64,000 nucleotides of DNA from an uncultured Actinomycetes bacterium (GTDB lineage Bacteria; Actinomycetota; Coriobacteriia; Coriobacteriales; Atopobiaceae). A model generated the notes under the pieces. It worked only from the letters and a program-made list of their open reading frames with translations, was not told the DNA's origin and searched no databases. Position 1 is the first letter of the stretch. The number at the start of each line of letters is the position of its first letter. The position numbers and the translations under genes were made by a program. Positions 56,661-64,000 of this stretch are shown here, one piece after another. The stretch is taken from contig OMWB01000004.1 of assembly GCA_900314645.1 (NCBI GenBank), positions 1-64,000 on the forward strand, in the 5' to 3' direction.

Positions 56661-57884
56661 TTACACCCTGCGAAGGAACAGTCCGCTTCTTGGCTTGGGG
56701 GCAAACCACGTTGACTTGGGCGGCATGAGCATGCCGGCATCGGAGACACGCATGAGCTCCTCCACGGAGGTGGGGAACATGAAGAACGCCACGCCATCAG
56801 TTCCTGCAAGTCGCTCAAGCTCCGCGGCACCATCCGCTCCGCTCACGAACTGGATACGGCTGTCGCTGGTCGGGTCGTCAATGCCCAGAAGGGGACCGAG
56901 CACGCGCGCCTGCAGAAGCGAGGCGTCAAGCAGCGCGGTTGGGTCACCCGAGTCCTCCGGCAGGTCAACGAAGGCCAGGTCACGCCAGGCACCAAAGGCG
57001 TACATTCCCACATGTCCATGCTCAGCGGGCACAACGGGCTCGGCGGTACGCTCCCCCACCGTCAGATGAGCTGCCTTGAGCTTGTCAATGAGGTCCTGTT
57101 CAGAGAGGCCGTTCGTGTCGGAGACAACACGGTTGTAGGCCAGGACCTGCATCTCGCTCGCAGGATACAGAATAGCCAGAAACGCATCCCGGGCACCGGC
57201 GTCGCCAGCAGCACGCGCCTCTTCGCACATGCGCACGGCAGCTGCCGCGCGATGGTGACCATCGGCGATGTAACCAAACGGAACTTGCTTGAAGGTCTCG
57301 CAGATCGACTCGACCGCCACCTCACGCGCGATGCGCCACACCGTGTGGCGGACGCCATCCTCGGCCACGAAGTCATACAGGGGCTCCCCGGTGCAGACGA
57401 GACCCACCAGGAAGCTGATGGCGGGGAAATCCGGATACGTGACGAGGACAGGGCCAGTCTGAGCCGTCACCGTCGAGATGTGCGCAATGCGGTCGCGCAC
57501 CTTCTCTTCGCGAACCTGCTCATGGCGACGAACCGTGCCCTCAAGGTAGTCGTCTACCGAGACGGCCGCGACAATGCCCGTCTGGGAATGGCCGTTCGCC
57601 TCGAGACGGTACACGTACAGGCACTCGCGCTCGTCGCGTACCAGCGTCCCATCCTTTACGCGGTCATTCAGCAGTTTTACCGCGTACTGATAGACCTCCG
57701 GCGCATACGGATCATGCTCGGAATCGAAAGCCGTCTCGGGCCGGTCGATGGCCATGAACGAATCCGGGCGCTCCGCGACGTAGGCACGTGCCTGAGCATC
57801 GTCTAAGACGTCGTAAGGTGGGGCAGAAAACCGCCCCGCGCGCTCAGGCACGGGGCGGAAGCAGTTGATAGGCTCGACGCGCAT
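56661..57884 (-). CDS. DUF1015 family protein
   Basis: 407 residues, cytoplasmic. Recognised from the conserved start (FRPVPERAGRFSAPPYDVLDDAQARAYV, of which SAPPYDVL is typical), RHEQVREEKVRDRIAHISTV, and FGYIADGHHRAAAAVRMCEE in the centre. Biochemical function is unknown in general; a kinase-like role on serine has been proposed for related proteins. It is the third gene after serC and serA on the same strand (39 bases after serA), a neighbourhood that ties it to serine metabolism. Confidence 0.88.
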   Translation of the reverse strand: MRVEPINCFRPVPERAGRFSAPPYDVLDDAQARAYVAERPDSFMAIDRPETAFDSEHDPYAPEVYQYAVKLLNDRVKDGTLVRDERECLYVYRLEANGHSQTGIVAAVSVDDYLEGTVRRHEQVREEKVRDRIAHISTVTAQTGPVLVTYPDFPAISFLVGLVCTGEPLYDFVAEDGVRHTVWRIAREVAVESICETFKQVPFGYIADGHHRAAAAVRMCEEARAAGDAGARDAFLAILYPASEMQVLAYNRVVSDTNGLSEQDLIDKLKAAHLTVGERTAEPVVPAEHGHVGMYAFGAWRDLAFVDLPEDSGDPTALLDASLLQARVLGPLLGIDDPTSDSRIQFVSGADGAAELERLAGTDGVAFFMFPTSVEELMRVSDAGMLMPPKSTWFAPKPRSGLFLRRV

Positions 57885-57923
57885 GCGCGAATCCTCTCGT
57901 CGTGGCTTTTTTGGTGACTCCGG

Positions 57924-59090
57924 CTACTTGCGCAGCGCGCGGACGCGGATGACACCCTCGATGGCGGACAGACGCTTAACGGCATCGTCACTGAAGTCGC
58001 CGCTGATGTCAATGAGCGAGTAGGCAACGGTGCCACGGCTCTTGTCAGACATGTTGTCGATGTTGACGCCCTCGTTGGAGATCAGGCCGGTAATCTGGCC
58101 AATCATCGTGGGGACGTTCTTGTGGAAGATGCAGAGGCGCAGGTCCGTGCACAGCGGGCCGAAGTCCACCGGCTCGAAGTTCACGGAATTCTCGATGTTG
58201 CCGTCGAGCAGATAGCTGCGGAGCTGGTGGGCGGCCATGATGGCGCAGTTGTCCTCGGCTTCCTTGGTGGAGGCGCCAAGGTGCGGGGTCACCACGGCAT
58301 GCTTCATCTGGGTGGTCACGGAGTTGGCGAAGTCCGTCATGTAGCGACGCACGTGGCCATTCTGCAGGGCCTCGGTGAGCGCAATCTCGTCCACAAGGAC
58401 GTCGCGGGCGTAGTTGAGCAGCACGACGCCATCCTTCATGGCGGCGATCTCGTCGCGGCCAATCATGCCCTTGGTCTTGTCAGTGGCCGGCACGTGAATG
58501 GTGATGTAGTCGCAGTTTGCCCAGATGTCATTGATGTTGGAGACGTGACGAACGTGGCGGTCGAGGCTCCAGGCGTACTTGATGGAGAGGTACGGGTCAT
58601 AGCCATACACATGCATGCCAAGGCTACGGCCGGCGTTTGCGACCATCGCGCCGATGGCGCCAAGGCCAATGACACCGAGGTTCTTGCCGGCGAGCTCGCT
58701 GCCGGCGAAGTCCTTCTTGGCCTTCTCGGCCTGCTTGCCCACATTGGGATCGTCGGAGTTCTCCTCGACCCACTCGATGCCGCCCACGATGTCACGGGCA
58801 GCGAGCAGAAGGCCGGAGATGACCATCTCCTTGACGGCGTTTGCGTTGGCGCCAGGGGTGTTAAAGACGACGATGCCGTGCTCTGCGCAGCGTTCGATGG
58901 GGATGTTGTTGACGCCTGCGCCAGCGCGGGCGATGGCCAGAAGGTCGCGCGGAAGGTCAACCTCGTGGAGGCTCGCCGAACGCACCATGATGGCATGCGT
59001 GCCCTTGAGCTGATCGGACAGGACGAAGCCCTCGCCCAGCTCGTCAGTGCCCACCTTGGCGATGTTGTTCAGACAGTGTACCTGGTACAT
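57924..59090 (-). CDS. serA: D-3-phosphoglycerate dehydrogenase
   Basis: 388 residues, the short form. It oxidises 3-phosphoglycerate to 3-phosphohydroxypyruvate. Rossmann motif VIGLGAIGAMVANAGRSLGM; catalytic Arg in IARAGAGVNNIP, Glu in the VLVDEIALTEAL region and His in AVVTPHLGASTKEAE. A C-terminal ACT domain (MIGQITGLISNEGVNIDNM onward) allows serine feedback. The very common intervening ASB domain is absent. AAGGAG lies 7 bases before ATG 59090. Lies downstream of serC by 55 bases. Confidence 0.96.
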   Translation of the reverse strand: MYQVHCLNNIAKVGTDELGEGFVLSDQLKGTHAIMVRSASLHEVDLPRDLLAIARAGAGVNNIPIERCAEHGIVVFNTPGANANAVKEMVISGLLLAARDIVGGIEWVEENSDDPNVGKQAEKAKKDFAGSELAGKNLGVIGLGAIGAMVANAGRSLGMHVYGYDPYLSIKYAWSLDRHVRHVSNINDIWANCDYITIHVPATDKTKGMIGRDEIAAMKDGVVLLNYARDVLVDEIALTEALQNGHVRRYMTDFANSVTTQMKHAVVTPHLGASTKEAEDNCAIMAAHQLRSYLLDGNIENSVNFEPVDFGPLCTDLRLCIFHKNVPTMIGQITGLISNEGVNIDNMSDKSRGTVAYSLIDISGDFSDDAVKRLSAIEGVIRVRALRK

Positions 59091-59145
59091 GGAATATCTC
59101 CTTATACAGCGCCCCGCCACCCTGGGGACGGGGCAGCGCCTCGTG

Positions 59146-60237
59146 CTAGTGCTTGGCCTCGAAGTCCTTCATGAAGGCGACGAGGGTCTCGACGCCCTCG
59201 ATGGGCATCGCGTTGTAGATGCTGGCGCGCATGCCGCCCACCGAGCGGTGACCCTTCAGGTTCTCGAGGCCGGCGGCCTGGGACTCCTTGACAAACTGAG
59301 CGTCGAGCTCGGGATCGCCAGTCACGAACGGCACGTTCATGAGCGAGCGGTCCTCGGCACGAACGGTGCCCTTGAAGAGGTCGGATTCGTCCAGGAAGTC
59401 ATACAGGACCTTGGCCTTGGCCTGGTTGAGCTTGGCCATCTCGGCGAGGCCGCCCTTGTTCAGCAGCCACTTGAAGACCTTGCCGCAGACGTAGATGGCC
59501 CAGCAGTTCGGGGTGTTGTACATGCTGCCGGCGTCGGCCTGCGTGCGCCAGTTGAGCATGGTCGGGCAGCCGTCGACGGCGCCCTCGGGGATGAGGTCCT
59601 CGCGGATGACCGAGATGACGAGGCCGGCGGGGCCGACGTTCTTCTGCACGCCGCCGTAGATGACGCCATACTTCTCGACGTCATGCGGCTGGGACAGGAA
59701 CATGGAGCTCACGTCAGAGACGAGGATCTTGCCCTTGGTGTTGGGAAGCTCGTGGTACACGGTGCCGTAGATGGTGTTGTTCTCGCAGATGTAGACGTAG
59801 TCGGCATCCTCACGAATGGGCAGGTCGGAGCAGTCGGGGATGTAGGAGAAGGTCTTGTCGGCACTGCTGGCGACGGCCTGGGCGTCGATGAAGCGGGCGG
59901 CCTCCTGATAGGCCTTCTTGGCCCACATGCCAGTGAGGATGTAGTCGGCCTTGCCGTTGGCGCCAGGAAGCGCGCACAGGTTCATGGGCACGGCGGTGAA
60001 CTGCTGGGAAGCGCCACCCTGCAGGAAGAGCACCTTGTAGTTGTCGGGAATGGCCATGAGGTTACGAAGGTCGGCCTCGGCCTCATCGATGATTTGCTGG
60101 TACATCTTGGAGCGGTGGCTCATCTCCATGACGGACATGCCACAGCCACGGTAGTCAAGCATCTCGTCGGCGCACTCGCGAAGGACGTCCTCGGGAAGCA
60201 CTGCCGGACCGGCAGAAAAGTTGTAGACGCGAGACAT
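59146..60237 (-). CDS. serC: Phosphoserine aminotransferase
   Basis: 363 residues, PLP-dependent. It makes O-phosphoserine from 3-phosphohydroxypyruvate and glutamate. NFSAGPAVLPEDVL start, FLQGGASQQFTAVPMNL cofactor loop, and the Schiff-base Lys in IYGGVQKNVGPAGL. AAGGAGG precedes ATG 60237; the in-frame ORF upstream lacks similarity. First gene of serC-serA-DUF1015. A dedicated serB is not adjacent, though the divergent HAD gene (60395) could be considered. Confidence 0.96.
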   Translation of the reverse strand: MSRVYNFSAGPAVLPEDVLRECADEMLDYRGCGMSVMEMSHRSKMYQQIIDEAEADLRNLMAIPDNYKVLFLQGGASQQFTAVPMNLCALPGANGKADYILTGMWAKKAYQEAARFIDAQAVASSADKTFSYIPDCSDLPIREDADYVYICENNTIYGTVYHELPNTKGKILVSDVSSMFLSQPHDVEKYGVIYGGVQKNVGPAGLVISVIREDLIPEGAVDGCPTMLNWRTQADAGSMYNTPNCWAIYVCGKVFKWLLNKGGLAEMAKLNQAKAKVLYDFLDESDLFKGTVRAEDRSLMNVPFVTGDPELDAQFVKESQAAGLENLKGHRSVGGMRASIYNAMPIEGVETLVAFMKDFEAKH

Positions 60238-60394
60238 GCTGCCTCCTTTTTCGGTAAGAGGTATCTTTCGACGGGTGAATGATAGCCGAGAGATTCCGTA
60301 TTCACATAAATCCCTATCGCTACGTTGCAGTGTGGAAACACGCGACGCAACGCCATCCAGCGCTACCATGGAGAAAACGGACGAAGGAGAACTG

Positions 60395-61075
60395 ATGATT
60401 ACGCGTCACGGGATCGACGTCGCGAACCGCCGCTGCGTCGTCTTCGATTACGACGGCACCATTGCCGACACCAAGCCTGCCATCGTAGATACGGCGACCA
60501 AGGTGTTGCTCGATTGGGGCATTCCGCAGGATGAGGTTGCCCAGAAGGTTGGCGACCTCATCGGCCCGCCGTTCCCCCAAGCCTTCAGCATGGTCTTTGG
60601 GGTGAGCGCAGACGATGCTTCAGCAATCACCCGTCGATACCGCGAGATCTACTTTCAGAAAGGTGTTGACGCCTGGCCTCTCTTCCCTGGCATCGCCACC
60701 ATGGTCCAACACCTGCGCAAGGCGGGACGTAAGACCTGCATAGCCTCCTCAAAGCTGCACACCCTCATCATGCGTGGCGTGGCGGACAACAACGCCACAG
60801 AGCTCTTTGACGCGGCCATCGGAAGCCAGAAGGGCGTGGTGGAGACCAAGGAGGAGGCCATCCGAGCGGCCATCGCGGCCACAGGATGCTCACCCGACGA
60901 AGCCGTCATGGTGGGCGACCGCTTTCACGACGTGCAGGGTGCCACGGCCGTAGGCATCCCCTGCGTAGGCGTGCTCTTCGGAAACACCGGCACGCGCGAG
61001 GAGCTGGTGAGCGCTGGTGCCACGGCGGTGGTAGACACCACCGCCGAGCTCGAGGCCGTTTTGCTTGGGAGGTAG
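60395..61075 (+). CDS. HAD hydrolase, phosphoglycolate-phosphatase-like
   Basis: 226 residues, single domain plus cap. VFDYDGTIADTKPAIVDTA (motif I with both Asp), CIASSKLHTLIMRG (motif II), Lys in VVETKEEAI (motif III) and VMVGDRFHDVQGATAVGIPCVGVLFG (motif IV). Group: Gph/YqaB-like subfamily I. Substrate unknown; divergent from serC, which makes phosphoserine or phosphoglycolate plausible but unproven. AAGGAG lies 5 bases before ATG 60395. Confidence 0.88.
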   Translation: MITRHGIDVANRRCVVFDYDGTIADTKPAIVDTATKVLLDWGIPQDEVAQKVGDLIGPPFPQAFSMVFGVSADDASAITRRYREIYFQKGVDAWPLFPGIATMVQHLRKAGRKTCIASSKLHTLIMRGVADNNATELFDAAIGSQKGVVETKEEAIRAAIAATGCSPDEAVMVGDRFHDVQGATAVGIPCVGVLFGNTGTREELVSAGATAVVDTTAELEAVLLGR

Positions 61076-61156
61076 CTCAGGTCACGCCTGACGTTGCGGT
61101 ACCATACCCCTGACACGCACTCGCGGCGCCATGCCGCCTGACACAAGGAGCATCTC

Positions 61157-61942
61157 ATGGACGAGCGTCCAGACTATGGCAATTGGGTGCCGGCACCCAT
61201 GATCAAGGCACTGTGGGGCGCGACGGCAACCGTCGGCATTGCCTCCGTCGTGCTTGCCGCGCGCAAGGCCACCCGCATCTTTGGTTTAGCTTGTGCCGGC
61301 GTCACGTGCGCCGCAGCAGGCATGAGCGCCTACATGACCGCCTGCCGCCGCGAATTCGACTTTGAGGGTGGCGCGCTCATGGGGCAGATTCACCAGATTG
61401 TGGTCGACCACCTCCCCTGGAATGGCCAGGGGACGCTTCTCGACGTGGGATGTGGGGCCGGTGCGCTCACCATCCGCTGCGCCAAGGCCTTCCCCCAGGC
61501 GCAGGTACACGGCGTGGATATGTGGGGCGCCAACTGGGCATACTCGCGCGAACAGTGCGAACGTAACGCGCAGATCGAGGGCGTGGGAGATCGCGCCACG
61601 TTCTCGCGCGGCAATGCCGAGTCCCTCCCCTTCGCGAGCGAGTCGTTCGATGCGGTGGTAAGCAACTTCGTCTATCACGAGGTGTCCTCCGAGCCCGACA
61701 AGCACGCCCTCATTCGCGAGTCGCTGCGCGTCTTGAAGCCGGGCGGCGCCTTTGCGCTGCAAGACATGATGTGCCAGCAGTCGATGTACGGCGACATGGA
61801 GGCCTTCTGCGATGAGCTCCGCCGTGACGGCATCGCTGAAGTGCATTTCGAGCCCCACACCGAGGACGCGCCGTTCGTCCCCGCTTACGTGAAGGCTCCC
61901 TGGATGATCAGCGGCGCAGGCCTGCTCTGGGGCAGAAAGTAA
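61157..61942 (+). CDS. Membrane-anchored class I SAM-dependent methyltransferase
   Basis: 261 residues. Two hydrophobic N-terminal helices (residues about 15-60: ALWGATATVGIASVVLAAR, GLACAGVTCAAAGMSAYM) suggest membrane attachment. The methyltransferase domain follows: LLDVGCGAGALTIR (motif I), GVDMWGANWAYS (motif II acid), SLPFASESFDAVVSNFVYHE (motif IV region) and LKPGGAFALQDMM. Substrate unknown, perhaps a lipid or quinone. AAGGAG precedes ATG 61157. It ends 13 bases before a 42-bp inverted repeat. Confidence 0.82.
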   Translation: MDERPDYGNWVPAPMIKALWGATATVGIASVVLAARKATRIFGLACAGVTCAAAGMSAYMTACRREFDFEGGALMGQIHQIVVDHLPWNGQGTLLDVGCGAGALTIRCAKAFPQAQVHGVDMWGANWAYSREQCERNAQIEGVGDRATFSRGNAESLPFASESFDAVVSNFVYHEVSSEPDKHALIRESLRVLKPGGAFALQDMMCQQSMYGDMEAFCDELRRDGIAEVHFEPHTEDAPFVPAYVKAPWMISGAGLLWGRK

Positions 61943-61954
61943 CCCAGCCCCACG

Positions 61955-62046
61955 GCGATTGTTGACGGAAACGGGCCCCGCCGGTCAACATCAGCACAAG
62001 GTCTTGCTGATGTTGACCGGCGGGGCCCGTTTCCGTCAACAATCGC
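61955..62046. repeat. Perfect 42-bp inverted repeat
   Basis: Arms 61955-61996 and 62005-62046 are perfect reverse complements around an 8-base loop. The outer end gcgattgttgac matches the outer end of the repeat at 23021-23130 (gcgatcgttgac), and the arms share GGCCC and GTCAACA further in. Sits after the methyltransferase stop and before hypB. Confidence 0.9.
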
Positions 62047-62103
62047 ATGAACCGAATTAGAATAGAAAGCAAATTGCAAAACTGATTCATCGAGAGGACG
62101 GCC

Positions 62104-62772
62104 ATGGACCGCATCAAGGTCATCGAGGTCAAGGAAGACGTGCTGGCAAACAACGACCGTGCTGCCCAGGCACTGCGCGAGCGGCTTCATGACCAAGGCA
62201 CGATGCTTATCAACCTCATGAGCTCGCCAGGCTCGGGCAAGACCACGCTGCTCTCGGCCACGCTCGATGCTCTGCGCGACGAGCTCGCCATTGGCGTGAT
62301 GGAGGCCGACGTTGACTCTGACGTTGACGCCTACACGGTGCAGAGCCACGGCGCGCGAGCCGTACAGCTTCACACCGGTGGCATGTGCCACCTGGACGCC
62401 GCCATGACCGAGCAGGGCCTGCACGAGCTGGGCACCGAGGGGCTCGACCTCGTCTTTCTTGAGAACGTGGGCAACCTCATTTGCCCGGCAGAGTTTGATA
62501 CCGGGGCCGCCCGCAAGGTGATGATCCTCTCCACGCCGGAGGGACATGACAAGCCGCTCAAGTATCCGCTCATGTTTGAGGTCTCTGACCTCGTCATTGT
62601 CTCGAAGATGGATGTCGCGCAGTACTTCGATTTCAGCTTGGAGGAGCTTGAGAAGAATGTGCGGCTGCGCAATCCGCGTGCCACCATCCTGCCCGTCTCG
62701 GCAAAGACCGGCGAGGGCATGGACGCCTGGTATGGGTGGCTGCGTAACGAAGTCAGGCAGTGGAAAGCGTAG
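62104..62772 (+). CDS. hypB: Hydrogenase nickel incorporation GTPase HypB
   Basis: 222 residues. SIMIBI-class GTPase: P-loop MSSPGSGKTTLL, GVMEADVDSDVDAY, metal-site residues CHLDAAM in HTGGMCHLDAAM, ENVGNLICPAEFDTG, and guanine motif VSKMD. HypB with HypA delivers nickel to [NiFe]-hydrogenase. It lacks the N-terminal Cys-rich motif and His stretch. No hypA or hydrogenase gene is visible; a large iron-sulfur protein follows 43 bases later. A promoter-like TAGAAT is at 62058-62063. Alternative targets include other nickel enzymes. Confidence 0.92.
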   Translation: MDRIKVIEVKEDVLANNDRAAQALRERLHDQGTMLINLMSSPGSGKTTLLSATLDALRDELAIGVMEADVDSDVDAYTVQSHGARAVQLHTGGMCHLDAAMTEQGLHELGTEGLDLVFLENVGNLICPAEFDTGAARKVMILSTPEGHDKPLKYPLMFEVSDLVIVSKMDVAQYFDFSLEELEKNVRLRNPRATILPVSAKTGEGMDAWYGWLRNEVRQWKA

Positions 62773-62815
62773 TGGACGCACGGGGAAGCGCCCGCTGAGT
62801 CATAAGGAGAGGAAC

Positions 62816-64000
62816 ATGAACCAGTTTGACAGGCCAGGAGGCCCGACCGGTCGCCCTCAGGACGCCTACGGCGGCGCCAGCGTCGAGGAGCGCGCGCTGG
62901 CCATGCGCGGAGACATGACTGACGAGGAGATATCCGCCCGCAACGTCATTCCCACGGCCACGCCAAACGGCGAGCCCCATCACATGATCGCGGACGAGTA
63001 CTTCTCCGAGAACGACACCGCCACGCATTGGAAGCCCGCAACGCCCGACGAGCCGGGCCCCGCGGCAGCCGAGCCGCTCAAGCTAGGCGTGCTGCGCGAA
63101 GGCGCGAAGATCACGGACCGCATCCCCATCAAGCTGCACCTGCGCAAGGCAACGCAGAACGACCCCGAGTACTGGGGCCTCGCGGCCGTCATGACCGAGA
63201 CGGAGGCGGAGCTCCTCAAGCACATGAAGGTGCGCGTGCCTGAGACCTTCCAAGAGGTGGTGGAGGGCTCCGGGATGAACCCCGCACGCGTACAGCAGCT
63301 CCTCGATGACCTCTGCTACAAGGGCATCATGGAGTACAACTGGGAAAACCTTGACGGCAAGAACCCTAACCACGAACGCCGCTACGTGCTGCCGCGCTAC
63401 GTGCCCGGCTCGGCCGAGTTCACGGTCATGAACCAGCACCTACTTGAGGAACACCCGGAGTTTGGCACGTTCTTTGAGCGCATGACCTATCTGCCGCTCA
63501 CCGTGGCCACCAAGCTGGTGCCTCCCGGAGGTGCGGGCATCGGCATGCACGTCATCCCCGTCGAGCACGCCATCAAGCAGGAGACCGTCACCGCCTCCGT
63601 TGAGCACCTGAGCCATTGGCTCAAGAAGTACGATCGCTATGCCGCAAGCTCCTGCAGCTGCGCCCTCGCCGAGCGTGCCCGTGGCGACAACGGCGGACGC
63701 GACCCGCAAAACTGGTGCCTGGGCATCGGCGACATGGCGGACTACCTGGTCGAGACCGGCAAGGGCCACTTCATCACCTACGACGAGGTCATCGACATCC
63801 TCCTTGAGGCCGAGAAGAACGGCTACGTCCACCAGATCACGAACATTGACGGCGAGGAGAAGATCTTTGCCATCTGCAACTGCGACGTCAGCGTCTGCTA
63901 CGCCCTGCGCACGAGCCAGCTCTTCAACACCCCCAACATGAGCGCCAGCGCCTACCGCGCACACGTCGACGAGGAGAAGTGCGTTGCCTGTGCCGGCTGC
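62816..64000 (+). CDS. N-terminal part of a large 4Fe-4S oxidoreductase, runs off the window
   Basis: 395 residues are visible and the frame is open at base 64000. It starts at ATG 62816 after AAGGAGAGG. The N-terminal 70 residues are polar. The middle has a winged-helix-like stretch (AELLKHMKVRVPETFQEVV, ARVQQLLDDLCYKGIMEY). Then Cys motifs: SSCSCALAERARG, DPQNWCLGIGDMADYL, AICNCDVSVCYAL and, at the very end, EEKCVACAGC, the start of a ferredoxin-type 4Fe-4S cluster. This domain order occurs at the N-terminus of anaerobic flavin/iron-sulfur oxidoreductases; the catalytic part lies beyond the window. Follows hypB by 43 bases. Confidence 0.7.
   Translation, partial: MNQFDRPGGPTGRPQDAYGGASVEERALAMRGDMTDEEISARNVIPTATPNGEPHHMIADEYFSENDTATHWKPATPDEPGPAAAEPLKLGVLREGAKITDRIPIKLHLRKATQNDPEYWGLAAVMTETEAELLKHMKVRVPETFQEVVEGSGMNPARVQQLLDDLCYKGIMEYNWENLDGKNPNHERRYVLPRYVPGSAEFTVMNQHLLEEHPEFGTFFERMTYLPLTVATKLVPPGGAGIGMHVIPVEHAIKQETVTASVEHLSHWLKKYDRYAASSCSCALAERARGDNGGRDPQNWCLGIGDMADYLVETGKGHFITYDEVIDILLEAEKNGYVHQITNIDGEEKIFAICNCDVSVCYALRTSQLFNTPNMSASAYRAHVDEEKCVACAGC

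Overview
The window is GC-rich, densely packed bacterial chromosome with no phage, insertion sequence, rRNA or CRISPR array. Gene content (infC-rpmI-rplT, a RecJ-helicase fusion next to relA, an exported CbiK inside an anaerobic cobalamin cluster, DUF1015 next to serA and serC) and codon use suggest an anaerobic actinobacterium of the class Coriobacteriia, perhaps an Olsenella-like Atopobiaceae. That placement is inference; no marker gene was compared.

Layout. 1-6.4 kb: the 3' part of a WecA/TagO-type sugar-phosphate transferase, a histidine phosphatase, the infC-rpmI-rplT operon with a leader attenuator, an ATP-grasp protein divergent from an orphan EctB-like aminotransferase, and tRNA-Leu(CAA). 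5.8-12.5 kb: a minus-strand unit encoding a RecJ-HIRAN-RecQ-like fusion, RelA/SpoT and a metallo-beta-lactamase-fold hydrolase. 12.8-20 kb: queuosine genes (tgt, queA, queH) interspersed with a HAD phosphatase, ptsH, a tail-anchored coiled-coil protein and a GNAT-DUF1349 fusion. 20-28.3 kb: a divergent methionyl-tRNA synthetase, an alpha/beta hydrolase, a Tat-type cyclophilin lipoprotein, and a MarR regulator with a heterodimeric ABC exporter.

28.5-47.9 kb is the centre of the window: a cobalamin locus in two transcription units. The plus-strand unit has a cysteine-rich protein, cobU, cobS, a second short cobU-like gene and a membrane-anchored surface protein. The long minus-strand unit sits behind a cobalamin riboswitch. 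It runs: exported CbiK, small lipoprotein, metal/tetrapyrrole ABC importer (SBP, permease, ATPase), cbiD, cbiF, cbiG, cbiH, cbiJ, cbiE, cbiA, cbiB, cobD, cbiP, cbiC, cobT and a CobC-like phosphatase. Genes for CbiL, CbiT, uroporphyrinogen methyltransferase and the corrinoid adenosyltransferase are not here.

48-56 kb: an alpha-galactoside operon (TetR regulator, GPH symporter, GH36 alpha-galactosidase, galK, galT). It is divergent from an uncharacterised GT-B-like protein across a symmetric region with two TetR-type operator palindromes and two opposed promoters. 56-62 kb: a truncated GDPD remnant, DUF1015-serA-serC, a HAD phosphatase and a membrane-anchored methyltransferase. 62-64 kb: hypB and the start of a large iron-sulfur protein that runs off the window.

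Several intergenic gaps hold very long, perfect inverted repeats (42-53 bp arms) that share terminal sequence and may form a genome-wide hairpin family.
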